A stretch of 64,000 nucleotides of DNA, from assembly GCA_045110515.1 (NCBI GenBank), contig JBGCGD010000004.1:119945-183944 (forward strand), given 5' to 3'. Below the pieces are notes generated by a model, which worked only from the letters and a program-made list of their open reading frames with translations, was not told where the DNA came from and did not search any database. The stretch comes from Granulosicoccus sp045110515. Its GTDB lineage: Bacteria > Pseudomonadota > Gammaproteobacteria > Granulosicoccales > Granulosicoccaceae. Each line of letters begins with the position of its first letter. Within the stretch, counting starts at the first letter, position 1. A program made the translations under genes and the position numbers. This document shows positions 35,938 through 45,298 of this stretch, piece after piece.

Positions 35938-37275
35938 TTAACCGAGAGCCTCACCAACCACCTTTGCCACAGAGTGACAAATTTGTTCAACCTCGTTGGC
36001 AACTTTACCTTCAACCATAACCCTGACGAGAGGCTCTGTGCCCGAGGGACGTAGCAGGATACGACCGCTGTCACCCAACTCAGACTCCGCGTTCTTAACC
36101 GCTTGTTGAATTTGATCGTTGGACTCCAAATCAACCTTCTTGGCGGAAGGCACGTTGACCAGCACCTGCGGATAGAGCTGCATGTCAGCTCGCAATCGAG
36201 ACAATGAGTCTCCGGTTGAGCGCATGACCGCTAGTACAGCCAGCGCGGCAACGATGGCATCGCCGGTTGTCACCCTATCTAAGCAGATGACATGGCCAGA
36301 ATTCTCGCCGCCAAGCTCCCATCCTTTCGCTCTTAGCAACTCCATGACGTAACGATCGCCTACCGATGCACGCTCAAATGGAATATTAAGATCATTCATG
36401 GCGTGCTCAAGTGCCAAGTTAGACATTAGTGTTCCAACGACGCCACCCTTCAGTGTGCCTTCGGCATGCCTTGCTTTTGCCAGAACATAGAGAATTTCGT
36501 CACCATCAACGATTTCGCCACGATGATCAACCATGATTATTCGATCGCCGTCGCCATCTAGTGCGATACCCACATCTGCTCTTTCCAACAGCACGTGAGC
36601 ACGAAGATTGTCAGGTGCTGTGGCACCGCAATCTTTATTGATATTCATACCGTTGGGATCAGCGCCAACAGAAACAACGTGAGCACCCAACTCATCAAAC
36701 ACCTGACGAGCAACCTGATACGCCGCACCGTTAGCAGAATCAACAACGATCTTCATGCCATCCAACCGCAATGAAGACGGGAATGTACTTTTACAAAATT
36801 CAATATAGCGACCGGCAGCATCATCAACGCGACGCGCTCTACCGAGATCTTTAGAATCGACAGTGGTCATCTCCTCCCGCATCATGGCTTCGATTTCTAG
36901 CTCGATGTCGTCCGGTAATTTACTGCCTTCCGTTGAGAAAAATTTCAGACCATTATCATAAAACGGATTGTGCGAGGCACTGATGACAATGCCCGCCGCC
37001 GCACGAAAGGTACTAGTCAAGTAAGCAACCGCAGGCGTTGGCATTGGGCCCAGCATACGACTGTTAATACCCGCTGAAGCCAAACCAGCCTCTAAAGCAG
37101 ACTCAAAAAGATAGCCTGATACACGGGTGTCTTTCCCAATCAAGACCTCTCGGTTACCTTTTGATGCGAGAACTTTACCCGCGGCCCAGCCTAGCTTCAT
37201 CACTACTTGAGCGGTCATGGGATACTCGCCTACGCGACCCCGGATTCCATCTGTTCCGAAAAACTCTCTAGCCAT
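35938..37275 (-). CDS. glmM: Phosphoglucosamine mutase
   Basis: Converts glucosamine-6-P to glucosamine-1-P for UDP-GlcNAc synthesis. 445 residues with the usual FFGTDGIRGRVG start, the active-site phosphoserine loop ISASHNPFYDNGLKFF, the metal loop DGDGDRIIM and the C-terminal phosphate-binding RPSGTEPLVRVMVEG. Between folP (33 bp) and tpiA. Confidence 0.97.
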   Translation of the reverse strand: MAREFFGTDGIRGRVGEYPMTAQVVMKLGWAAGKVLASKGNREVLIGKDTRVSGYLFESALEAGLASAGINSRMLGPMPTPAVAYLTSTFRAAAGIVISASHNPFYDNGLKFFSTEGSKLPDDIELEIEAMMREEMTTVDSKDLGRARRVDDAAGRYIEFCKSTFPSSLRLDGMKIVVDSANGAAYQVARQVFDELGAHVVSVGADPNGMNINKDCGATAPDNLRAHVLLERADVGIALDGDGDRIIMVDHRGEIVDGDEILYVLAKARHAEGTLKGGVVGTLMSNLALEHAMNDLNIPFERASVGDRYVMELLRAKGWELGGENSGHVICLDRVTTGDAIVAALAVLAVMRSTGDSLSRLRADMQLYPQVLVNVPSAKKVDLESNDQIQQAVKNAESELGDSGRILLRPSGTEPLVRVMVEGKVANEVEQICHSVAKVVGEALG

Positions 37276-37308
37276 TACGCTGATCCTGTTCTTGTCCTAC
37301 TGACTTAT

Positions 37309-38148
37309 CTATAGTTCATCAACTGCGCGAAACACAGCCAGCGCATGCGCTGTTTCTTCAACATCATGTACCCGCACAATCGATGCGCCTCTTTGCACGC
37401 AAAGCATCGCCGCAGTTACAGATGCCACCACCCTACTCACCGAATCATTGTTAAGAATGCTAGCGAACATACGCTTTCGGGATAGCCCGATCAGCACCGG
37501 GGCATTGCCACAGAGCGTTTCCAATCCTTTCAACAATGTCAGGTTATGTTCCAAAGACTTACCAAATCCAAATCCCGGATCAATCACAATTTGTGACGCC
37601 GGAATACCAGCATCGATACAAACTTGACGCCGATCCGTTAAAAACTGTGTTACCTCCGCCAAGACATCTGAATATTCAGGTGCTTGCTGCATACTTCTGG
37701 GCTGTCCTTGCATATGCATCAGGCATACCGGAAGTTGTGCTTTCACTACTGCTGCCAGTGCATCCGGCTCTCGCAAAGCTCGCACATCGTTGATAAGCCC
37801 GGCACCTGCAACCGCGCCTTCACGAATAACGGCAGCTTTACTGGTATCCAAAGAGACGATTGTGTCAAAACGCGTGTTAATCGCTTCAATGACCGGCACA
37901 ATGCGATCAAGCTCCTGCTGTTCCGACACGTCAGCCGCACCTGGCCGGGTTGATTCCCCCCCTACATCTAATATGTCCGCACCTGCGGCCAACATAGTTT
38001 CAGCGTGCTCAAGCGCTTTATCTAGCGCTAGAAACCGGCCACCGTCTGAGAAAGAATCGGGGGTTACATTGAGGATTCCCATGATCCTTGGACGCGATAA
38101 ATCCAGAGCTTTCGTTCCGCACTGCAAGGTTTTTGGCGAGGATTCCAT
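37309..38148 (-). CDS. folP: Dihydropteroate synthase
   Basis: Joins p-aminobenzoate to the pterin in folate synthesis. 279 residues with GILNVTPDSFSDGG, GGESTRPGA, LMHMQG and DPGFGFGK motifs in order and a C-terminal RVHDV motif. Follows ftsH after a strong terminator, so transcription of folP-glmM probably starts separately. Confidence 0.97.
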   Translation of the reverse strand: MESSPKTLQCGTKALDLSRPRIMGILNVTPDSFSDGGRFLALDKALEHAETMLAAGADILDVGGESTRPGAADVSEQQELDRIVPVIEAINTRFDTIVSLDTSKAAVIREGAVAGAGLINDVRALREPDALAAVVKAQLPVCLMHMQGQPRSMQQAPEYSDVLAEVTQFLTDRRQVCIDAGIPASQIVIDPGFGFGKSLEHNLTLLKGLETLCGNAPVLIGLSRKRMFASILNNDSVSRVVASVTAAMLCVQRGASIVRVHDVEETAHALAVFRAVDEL

Positions 38149-38164
38149 ACTGGGTTACTCCAAA

Positions 38165-38194
38165 CAAAAAGAGCCGCGAGAGCGGCTCTTTTTG
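38165..38194 (-). terminator. Terminator between ftsH and folP
   Basis: A perfect 13-bp stem (CAAAAAGAGCCGC / GCGGCTCTTTTTG) with a 4-nt loop; T-runs are present in both directions. It lies about 50 bp beyond the ftsH stop and 17 bp before the folP start. Confidence 0.9.
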
Positions 38195-38244
38195 TGACCA
38201 ATGACTGACCTGATATCAGACACGTTCTTTTGAGCGCACTGTTG

Positions 38245-40191
38245 TTAATGCAAACTCGGAGATGGGTCTGCCGGATCAGCGGCATCATCGTCTGACTGAT
38301 CTTCTTCTTTTGGCTTGTTGTCGGGGGTAGAGCTGGCCGACTTACCACTTGAGTCATCGCCACCCCAATCCGCCGGAGGTCCCGGCTCACGACGATCCAT
38401 CAAACGATCAATTTGACCTAGATCAATGGTTTCGTACTTGAGCAGCGCATCCGACATCGAGTGCAGGATATCCATATTGTCTTTCAGAATCTTTTCAGCT
38501 GCCTCGTAGTTTTCATCGATGAGCTTGCGAATCTCGAGGTCAATGCTCTGAACCGTCTCACCTGACATTGGGTTCTGCTTAGACGATGTTTTACCTAAGA
38601 AAACTTCACCCTCTTCCTGTTTGTAAGCCAACGGCCCCAATTTGTCCGACAGACCCCAGCGAGTGACCATGTTCCTAGCTATTTCGGTAGCTCTTTCGAT
38701 ATCGTTTGATGCGCCAGTGGTCACCATGTCTTCACCAAAGATAAGCTCTTCGGCGATACGGCCGCCATACAGCGTAGCTATCTGGCTTTCCAACTTACGC
38801 TTGCTATGGCTGTATCTATCTTCTTCAGGCAAGAACATGGTTATACCCAATGCACGGCCCCGGGGAATGATGCTGACCTTGTAGACGGGATCGTGTTCTG
38901 GCACTAAACGACCTACGATGGCATGTCCTGCCTCGTGGTAAGCCGTCAGCTTTTTCTCTTGATCGCTCATCACCATGGACTTACGTTCTGCGCCCATCAT
39001 GATTTTGTCTTTGGCACGCTCGAAATCGCCCATATCTACTTGGCGTTCATTAGCCCGTGCCGCGAACAAGGCCGCTTCGTTAACAAGGTTGGCTAGGTCT
39101 GCGCCAGAAAAACCGGGGGTTCCACGAGCAATGAGCTCGGGCCGCACATCGTCTGCAACAGGAACTTTGGCCATGTGAACCTTTAGGATCTGCTCTCGCC
39201 CACGCACATCAGGCAGAGGCACGACAACCTGCCGATCGAAACGACCGGGACGAAGTAGCGCCGGATCGAGAACATCCGGACGGTTGGTCGCGGCGATCAC
39301 GATAACGCCCTCGTTGCCTTCAAAACCATCCATTTCAACCAGCAGCTGATTGAGTGTTTGCTCACGTTCATCATGACCGCCACCAAGGCCTGCGCCACGG
39401 TGACGACCGACAGCATCGATCTCGTCGATAAAGATGATGCAAGGAGAATGCTTTTTCGCTTGTTCGAACATATCTCGAACACGACTAGCGCCAACGCCGA
39501 CGAACATCTCAACGAAGTCAGAGCCTGAGATAGTAAAAAACGGCACCTTAGCTTCACCCGCTATTGCCTTGGCCAGCAACGTTTTACCGGTACCCGGTGA
39601 ACCCACCATGAGTACGCCGCGAGGAATTTTGCCGCCTAACTTTTGGAACTTGCCCGGGTCACGCAAGAACTCAACGAGTTCCGATACTTCTGACTTCGCC
39701 TCTTCAACACCGGCGACATCAGCAAAAGTAACTTTAACCTGGTCCTCATTGAGCATCCGAGCCTTACTCTTGCCAAACGACATAGCGCCACGGCCACCGC
39801 CACCGCCTTGCATCTGACGCATGAAGAAAACCCAGAGTCCGATGAGTAAGATGAACGGGAACCAGCTGATGAAAATGCTCAGCAGCACACTTGGATTTTC
39901 TGGCGGCACTCGCTCAAAATTTACACCTGCACGGTTCAACTCGCCGATAAGCGAGCTGTTGTCGGTTTCCGGGCTGTACGTTGTAAACGGCGTACTGCCA
40001 TTACGAACACCTGTAATCTCGACTCCGTCAAATTTGAGCTGATCGACCTGCCCTGAATCGACACTCTGTAAAAAATCAGAGTAGGCAATCGTGTTGCTTG
40101 CCTGTCTTTGTCCACCTAAGTTGTTGAAAACAGTCATTAGTATGACTGCAATAACAACCCATAATAGGACGTTTTTTAGTAGATCACTCAA
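38245..40191 (-). CDS. ftsH: ATP-dependent zinc metalloprotease FtsH
   Basis: Membrane AAA+ protease controlling heat-shock factor and LPS enzyme levels. 648 residues: TM helix 1 (about 5-22), periplasmic domain, TM helix 2 (about 105-125), Walker A GSPGTGKT, Walker B IIFIDEIDAVG, SRH region TNRPDVLDPALLRPGRFDRQ (as TNRPDVLDP and GRFDRQ), and the zinc motif HEAGH. The C-terminus ends in a Ser/Asp/Pro-rich acidic tail of about 45 residues. Follows rlmE, as in E. coli. Confidence 0.98.
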   Translation of the reverse strand: MSDLLKNVLLWVVIAVILMTVFNNLGGQRQASNTIAYSDFLQSVDSGQVDQLKFDGVEITGVRNGSTPFTTYSPETDNSSLIGELNRAGVNFERVPPENPSVLLSIFISWFPFILLIGLWVFFMRQMQGGGGGRGAMSFGKSKARMLNEDQVKVTFADVAGVEEAKSEVSELVEFLRDPGKFQKLGGKIPRGVLMVGSPGTGKTLLAKAIAGEAKVPFFTISGSDFVEMFVGVGASRVRDMFEQAKKHSPCIIFIDEIDAVGRHRGAGLGGGHDEREQTLNQLLVEMDGFEGNEGVIVIAATNRPDVLDPALLRPGRFDRQVVVPLPDVRGREQILKVHMAKVPVADDVRPELIARGTPGFSGADLANLVNEAALFAARANERQVDMGDFERAKDKIMMGAERKSMVMSDQEKKLTAYHEAGHAIVGRLVPEHDPVYKVSIIPRGRALGITMFLPEEDRYSHSKRKLESQIATLYGGRIAEELIFGEDMVTTGASNDIERATEIARNMVTRWGLSDKLGPLAYKQEEGEVFLGKTSSKQNPMSGETVQSIDLEIRKLIDENYEAAEKILKDNMDILHSMSDALLKYETIDLGQIDRLMDRREPGPPADWGGDDSSGKSASSTPDNKPKEEDQSDDDAADPADPSPSLH

Positions 40192-40260
40192 AGACTTACC
40201 TCACAATGCCAGACATTTCTGGCTGGTCCGTTATCCGTTTGATGAGCAGTGCTGCTCTCA

Positions 40261-40884
40261 TCATATCAAGTTCCTTGCCACTACATAGACTTCGCGACTA
40301 CGAGGCCTGGAAGCAGCAGGTTTCCGCACTTTTACGTTTTTGAAACGATTTCGTACTTCTTTCATGTAGGCGTCGAAGCCTTCGCCTTGAAAAACTTTTA
40401 CAGCAAAAGCCCCGTTCTCAGTCAGAAACTCACTGGCAGACTCCAGTGCCAGCTCGACCAAAGCCATCGCACGCGCCTGGTCAGAGGACCCCACACCGCT
40501 TAAGTTGGGCGCCATGTCAGACAAAACAAGGTCTGCGCGACGATTTCCCATAATTTGAGTGATTTTGTCAGCAGTTGCCTGCTCTGTGAAATCTCCCAAC
40601 ACAAATTGTACATCGGGCAGTGCGTCCATCGGCAAGATATCTGAGGCGATAATCACCGCTTTGTTTCCAGCTTGGCGTGACAAATATTGTGTCCAACCAC
40701 CCGGAGCAGCACCCAATTCCAAAATGACAGAATTCGGCTTGATGAGATTGTCTTTCTGATCGAGTTCTATCAATTTATAGACGGCTCGCGACCGATACCC
40801 ATCAATAGCGGCCTGTTTTACATACTGATCGCTGGCATGCTCCTGCAACCATCGGTTACTACTTTTAGAACCTGCTCGACCCAC
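40261..40884 (-). CDS. rlmE: 23S rRNA (uridine-2'-O)-methyltransferase RlmE (FtsJ)
   Basis: Heat-shock methyltransferase of U2552 in 23S rRNA. 207 residues; the SAM motif LELGAAPGGWTQYL, the catalytic tetrad candidates (Lys in SRAVYKL, Asp in LSDMAPN, Lys in AVKVFQG, Glu in RSREVYVV) are all visible. Divergent from yhbY with a 133-bp gap, the conserved arrangement. Confidence 0.97.
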   Translation of the reverse strand: MGRAGSKSSNRWLQEHASDQYVKQAAIDGYRSRAVYKLIELDQKDNLIKPNSVILELGAAPGGWTQYLSRQAGNKAVIIASDILPMDALPDVQFVLGDFTEQATADKITQIMGNRRADLVLSDMAPNLSGVGSSDQARAMALVELALESASEFLTENGAFAVKVFQGEGFDAYMKEVRNRFKNVKVRKPAASRPRSREVYVVARNLI

Positions 40885-41017
40885 AACCGTTCAACCTTTA
40901 GAATCACGAACACAAACGCAACTGCGTGTGCGTTCCACCGATGTCGATTGTAGGGTGTTTAAACCCAACTGCCAGCGCATTTTTCGCTCCATTTAGTAAT
41001 TTCACTCAAAGATCCTT

Positions 41018-41335
41018 ATGAAAAAATCCCGAGTTCTGGACAAGGCGGCTATTAAGTACCTTCGTTCACTCGCCCATGCGCTGAAACCGGTTGTCCGCCT
41101 TGGCCAGAATGGCCTCACAGATGCTGTCATCAAAGAACTCGACGGTGCTTTAAGTCATCACGAGCTCGTCAAAGTCAAACTCAGCGAGTCAGAAAAAGAG
41201 GCTCGTCTTGAGCAGCTGACGGCGTTATGTGAATCTGTACGAGCTGAGTGCGTTCAACAGATCGGACACACTGCAACCTTGTTTCGACGTAACGAGAAAA
41301 AACCGGTTATCGAGCTTTCACTCGCCAAGCGTTAG
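41018..41335 (+). CDS. yhbY: YhbY, CRS1-YhbY (KH-like) RNA-binding protein
   Basis: A small (105 residues) RNA-binding protein associated with pre-50S ribosomes. The conserved LKPVVRLGQNGLTD loop with the GxxG-like QNG turn and the final GHTATLFRRNEKKP block are present. Divergent from rlmE; its stop overlaps the convergent stop of the histidine-kinase gene by about 4 bp. Confidence 0.94.
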   Translation: MKKSRVLDKAAIKYLRSLAHALKPVVRLGQNGLTDAVIKELDGALSHHELVKVKLSESEKEARLEQLTALCESVRAECVQQIGHTATLFRRNEKKPVIELSLAKR

Positions 41336-42669
41336 AGAGAGCGTTGATGCCCGGATTTAGCAGGCAAATAGACCGTTGCTTTCAACCCGGACAACCGGGT
41401 TGAAGCGGCTAGGTCTAAACGCCCCTCGTACGTCTCAATAATGTCTTTGACAATTGACAAACCTAGACCGTGCCCGGCAACGTTTTCATCAAGCCGGACC
41501 CCGCGCCCGGTTAACCGGCCGAGCTCTTCGGGCGAACAACCCGGACCATCGTCCTCTACTTCAATTAATATTCCATTGGCTTGCCGGATATTCACAAGCA
41601 CAACCGAGCGGCTCCATTTAACCGCGTTGTCCAGTAAATTCCCTATCAACTCCAGCATATCCTGACGATCATGAACGAGCTCGACCTCCGGTCCGACGTT
41701 ATAGCGAATATCCACCGCCTTCTCTGAGTAAACCTGCTCTAGCAGTCCAATCAATGCGGAAATTTCCGATTCGATATCGAAGCGTTGCCCCACGGTGCCG
41801 CGACCCGCAAGACGTGCTCTTTTAAGTTCGCTATCAATGAGACGGCGAATCGCTTCCGTATTCTGCGTAATACTCGTACGCTCATGCGGCCCGATTTCCT
41901 CTGATTCTGCCGATCTGAGTAGCAGATTCAGCGGGCCTTTCAGAGAGTGTGCAAGGTTGCCTACCGCATTGCGAGATTGCCTAAGGCGCTGATCAAATCG
42001 CCTGAGCAATCGGTTGAACTCCATGACCAACGGTGCAATCTCAGACGGCACATCTTCAGACAACGACACCGCTTTTCCGTGTTCAAGTTTGAGCATGTCC
42101 TGCCGTATGGCATCAAGCTTTTGAACTGAGCCTCTGACAATCCAGCGTTGCACGCCTAATGAGGCGGCTAGCAAGAGCGCTGCTATGATGGCTGCAAACC
42201 CTTGAAATACACGAAGACGATACTCTATGGGAGCAATATTCTTCGCAACAGAGATCGTAAATTCGTGACCATCACGATTGAACCCTCCGGACCAAACCAA
42301 CAGTGGCTCACCCGCAACCCCCTGCAGGCGGCTTTTGTGTTGCTGACCAGGCACCATTTCAGGCAGGGTGAAAAATTGATCCCATGCTGAACGAGACAGC
42401 AACTGCTGTGGGCCTTGCTGCACCACATAATAATCACCCGAGGCTGGCGATTCGTAGGCAGGATTGAGTTTGTATTGACCCAGACGTAAGCCGCCTGCCG
42501 AAAGCTCAAGCGTTGAAACCACACTTTTTGCCTCTGCCTCTAACGTTCGATAAACGAAGCTTTCGATGAGTAACCGACTCCCTAAGGTAGTGGTCCACCA
42601 AAAGACAAACATCAGCGCAATGAGACTGCTGACAAGACCTACCTGAAGACTGCGCTCAAGAGAATTCAA
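41332..42669 (-). CDS. Sensor histidine kinase (PhoQ-like)
   Basis: A 445-residue membrane sensor kinase: TM helix 1 (about 12-32), periplasmic sensor of about 120 residues, TM helix 2 (about 153-172), HAMP-type linker, DHp domain with the phospho-accepting His in LAHSLKGPLN, and a CA domain with LIGNLLDNAVKWS (N box), DDGPG (G1) and GHGLGLSIVKD (G2). The DHp and CA sequences resemble the PhoQ group more than EnvZ types. The periplasmic domain is not clearly a PhoQ acidic-patch sensor, so the stimulus is unknown. Its start overlaps the response-regulator stop by 4 bp (ATGA type), so the two are translationally coupled. Confidence 0.93.
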   Translation of the reverse strand: MNSLERSLQVGLVSSLIALMFVFWWTTTLGSRLLIESFVYRTLEAEAKSVVSTLELSAGGLRLGQYKLNPAYESPASGDYYVVQQGPQQLLSRSAWDQFFTLPEMVPGQQHKSRLQGVAGEPLLVWSGGFNRDGHEFTISVAKNIAPIEYRLRVFQGFAAIIAALLLAASLGVQRWIVRGSVQKLDAIRQDMLKLEHGKAVSLSEDVPSEIAPLVMEFNRLLRRFDQRLRQSRNAVGNLAHSLKGPLNLLLRSAESEEIGPHERTSITQNTEAIRRLIDSELKRARLAGRGTVGQRFDIESEISALIGLLEQVYSEKAVDIRYNVGPEVELVHDRQDMLELIGNLLDNAVKWSRSVVLVNIRQANGILIEVEDDGPGCSPEELGRLTGRGVRLDENVAGHGLGLSIVKDIIETYEGRLDLAASTRLSGLKATVYLPAKSGHQRSL

Positions 42670-43331
42670 GTGGTCGGATCATTAAATATATAACCCTGAC
42701 CCCGCTTGGTCAGAATCATTTGATTGCCTATTTTTTCACGCAATCGCCGTATGTACACTTCGATTAAATTACTGTCACGCTCAGAGTCCTGATCGTATAC
42801 GTGCTCTGACAAATGCGTTTTGGACAAAATGCGGCCACTGTTTAGCATCATGTAGCGGAGCAGTCTGAATTCTGTGCCGGTCAGTTGGTGAGTTTGATTG
42901 TTGACCTCAACCTGCTGGACGTCTTCATCTAGCTTCAGAGTAGGAGTTTCTATGCGATGCGATGTCCGACCGTGACGCCGGTAGATTAGCGCACGAATAC
43001 GCGCGATGAGTTCCTCAATGTGGAAGGGTTTGCCGAGATAGTCATCGGCACCGGCTTTGAATCCATCGACTCGTTCGTACCAAGCATCCCGAGCGGTTAA
43101 AACGATTACCGGAACCCGATTGCCTCGACCGCGCCAAGCGTGCAATACATCCATACCCGGTTTTTGCGGTAAGCCCAGGTCGAGGACAACCGCGTCGTAG
43201 GGCTCAGTATCACCCAAATGCTCGGCATCAACGCCGTTATCAGCAACATCTACTGCGAAGCCTGCTTTGACCAGATCACTTCGGACGTAAGCAACCAGCT
43301 CCGGATCGTCTTCGACGACTAACAATCGCAC
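42666..43331 (-). CDS. OmpR/PhoP-family response regulator
   Basis: A 221-residue regulator with an intact receiver (acidic pair VVEDD, phospho-Asp in VVLDLGLP, Thr in VLTARD, Lys in GKPFH) and an OmpR-type winged helix (ends YIRRLREKIG and RGQGYIF). The start codon is GTG at 43331. A perfect 12-bp inverted repeat with a TATACT hexamer in its loop lies 17-50 bp upstream and may be an autoregulatory promoter/operator. Precedes and overlaps its kinase gene. Confidence 0.95.
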   Translation of the reverse strand: MRLLVVEDDPELVAYVRSDLVKAGFAVDVADNGVDAEHLGDTEPYDAVVLDLGLPQKPGMDVLHAWRGRGNRVPVIVLTARDAWYERVDGFKAGADDYLGKPFHIEELIARIRALIYRRHGRTSHRIETPTLKLDEDVQQVEVNNQTHQLTGTEFRLLRYMMLNSGRILSKTHLSEHVYDQDSERDSNLIEVYIRRLREKIGNQMILTKRGQGYIFNDPTT

Positions 43332-43347
43332 GATTCTTTTCTTTTGT

Positions 43348-43381
43348 AATGCACGGGAGACCAGTATAGCTCCCGTGCATT
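43348..43381 (-). promoter_or_regulatory. Inverted repeat enclosing a -10-like element upstream of the response regulator
   Basis: AATGCACGGGAG and CTCCCGTGCATT form a perfect 12-bp inverted repeat separated by 10 bp. On the minus strand the spacer contains TATACT (43363-43368), and TTGAGC lies 19 bp upstream as a possible -35. No T-run follows on either strand, so an intrinsic terminator for the upstream ABC permease gene is less likely than an operator or structured 5' end. Confidence 0.5.
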
Positions 43382-43399
43382 AAGACTGCTCAATCGCTA

Positions 43400-45298
43400 C
43401 TAGCCCTTACCGCGCCATGGGATTGTCTTGTGAATGACAAAACGCATGATCAGGTCGAAGATGAGACCCAGCAGACCCAGGAGAATAATGGTGACCCAGA
43501 TTATTTCGTAGTCGGACTGCTTTCTAGCAACATTCTCAACGAAGCCAATACCGGTAGTACCCGCAAGCATTTCCGCGGCCACCAAGGTGCCCCAACAGAC
43601 ACCGATCGAGATGCGAATACCCGTCAAGATTTCAGGTAACGAGTTGGGCAAGATAACAGAGCGAACAATCTGCCAACGCGTCGCACCCAATGAATGAGCC
43701 GCGTGTATTTTGGACAGCTGAGTACCCGTTGCACCGGTTCTTGCCGAGATAACCATGATGGCAAATGCCACCATAAACAGCAGGAATATCTTACCGTCAT
43801 CCTGTATACCGAAAATGGTCAGAATTAGCGGCGCCCACGCCAGTGGTGGTACCGGCCGATAGAGCTCAATCATAGGATCGAAGAACCCTTTCGCGAATCG
43901 GGACAATCCCATAAACAGCCCCAAGGGCACACCCAACAATATTCCCAGAAACAAGCCAGCTATGACACGCATGATGGAATCCCAAACATGACCTGTCGGC
44001 ACGGGAACACTTGGAGAATCGAAGTTTCCGGTAGCAACTGCCAGCACTTTCGATTTGAAATTGGCCTGGACCGTGCCATCTGCACCGTGCCGAGGATATT
44101 CGCCCGGGATGAGGTCTGCAACAAAATCAGGAACAAGGAATCCCACCATTTCTGACAATGGCTTTTGCTTGTACCAAAGCAAAGGGAACCCTTTATAACC
44201 TACGTCCGGGTCAGACAATCTTACCAACGTTGCAAAGGTGTCCGAAGGTTTTGGCAACCAACGCCCAGAACCTTGCTCACTACACGCCGTGTTACCGGCA
44301 AGGATGGTTCCCGATGGCATTGCCCAGCTGTCAATCAGCTTTAACGCCCCCTGCTTTTCATGCTGCACTTCATGAAAATTGGCTAAGGCAATTTCGATAG
44401 GATCCAACGCGCCAGGAGGGAAAACCGCCCCATTGTCCACACGCTTGAGCAGCTTGCCCATATCGCGTGCAAAGTTCTTTACAGCGTCAGAGTCGCTGGC
44501 GGCTGATAGATCTTTGAGCTCTTTATCGAGTGTCTCAACGTCTGCGAGGAACTGCTCGTTCGTGTTACGGATTTTGCTGAAATCTTTGGACACTTCAGCC
44601 ATGGGCTTGGCCACAGAATCAAACAAGGCGCCCCGTTCTGAGGTGGGTTTGACAGGAACTTCTTGCGAACTATCACCCCAACCGGGCTGATTCTCGCGCG
44701 CCTGAATGATCGCAGCATCTGCGCCTTCCGGTAACTCGCCCGCTTCCAGAATGGCCGTTAAGTCTGTTATGCGTTGAGCAACACCATCGATGGCCTGCAA
44801 CGTAGCATCATCGACGCTTTCCTCTGAGGCCATTGACTTCAGAATGCCCTGAGCTCTGTCCAGATAAGGTTGCAGCTGGGATCTGTCTTCGTCCGAAAAG
44901 TCCGCTCCACCTAGGACATTCGTAATTCGTTGAAGCTGAGCGTTTTCACGATCGAGTATGACTGTACCCTTTGGCAAGCGCTCGTCAAATGGGAACGATG
45001 AACGCATGGGGTGAAGTGCCGTATTCACCTTGGCCACCTGGCAGAGTTCGTTGGCGGCGTGAGGAAAAAACGCCCTCGCAGCGTCCCATGAGAAATAGAG
45101 CCATACCAGTAGAATGGTAGAGACCCCTGACACAATCCAGTGCCAGCCACCCAATGCTTTTACAGGGTTGCCGAATACTGCATCGGTTTTTTCCGTCTTG
45201 ATAAGCTTGCGGCCGTACACCCAGCAGCTTATCAACGCCAAAATTAGCCCAATAAACAGAGCTCCGATGATAAAACCTCTTAAACCAGCAGCACTCAT
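43400..45298 (-). CDS. ABC transporter permease (TauC/SsuC-like) with a large extracytoplasmic insertion
   Basis: A 632-residue permease, more than twice the usual 250-290 of the nitrate/sulfonate/taurine group. Residues about 430-625 are the normal permease domain, with an EAA-type loop AAHSLGATRWQIVRSVILP and several TM helices. Before it, TM helices at about 5-27 and 52-72 bracket a start, and about 350 mostly hydrophilic residues follow (75-425), with heptad-like stretches (QLQPYLDRAQGILKSM, ADVETLDKELKDL) and only three Cys. This segment should be outside the membrane. Its gene is coupled to the ATPase gene by a 4-bp overlap. No solute-binding-protein gene is adjacent. The substrate is unknown. 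Confidence 0.88.
   Translation of the reverse strand: MSAAGLRGFIIGALFIGLILALISCWVYGRKLIKTEKTDAVFGNPVKALGGWHWIVSGVSTILLVWLYFSWDAARAFFPHAANELCQVAKVNTALHPMRSSFPFDERLPKGTVILDRENAQLQRITNVLGGADFSDEDRSQLQPYLDRAQGILKSMASEESVDDATLQAIDGVAQRITDLTAILEAGELPEGADAAIIQARENQPGWGDSSQEVPVKPTSERGALFDSVAKPMAEVSKDFSKIRNTNEQFLADVETLDKELKDLSAASDSDAVKNFARDMGKLLKRVDNGAVFPPGALDPIEIALANFHEVQHEKQGALKLIDSWAMPSGTILAGNTACSEQGSGRWLPKPSDTFATLVRLSDPDVGYKGFPLLWYKQKPLSEMVGFLVPDFVADLIPGEYPRHGADGTVQANFKSKVLAVATGNFDSPSVPVPTGHVWDSIMRVIAGLFLGILLGVPLGLFMGLSRFAKGFFDPMIELYRPVPPLAWAPLILTIFGIQDDGKIFLLFMVAFAIMVISARTGATGTQLSKIHAAHSLGATRWQIVRSVILPNSLPEILTGIRISIGVCWGTLVAAEMLAGTTGIGFVENVARKQSDYEIIWVTIILLGLLGLIFDLIMRFVIHKTIPWRGKG

Noticed and set aside
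43348..43381. Inverted repeat as an intrinsic terminator of the ABC operon
   Set aside because: Stem is strong but neither strand has a following T-run; a promoter-like hexamer lies in the loop.
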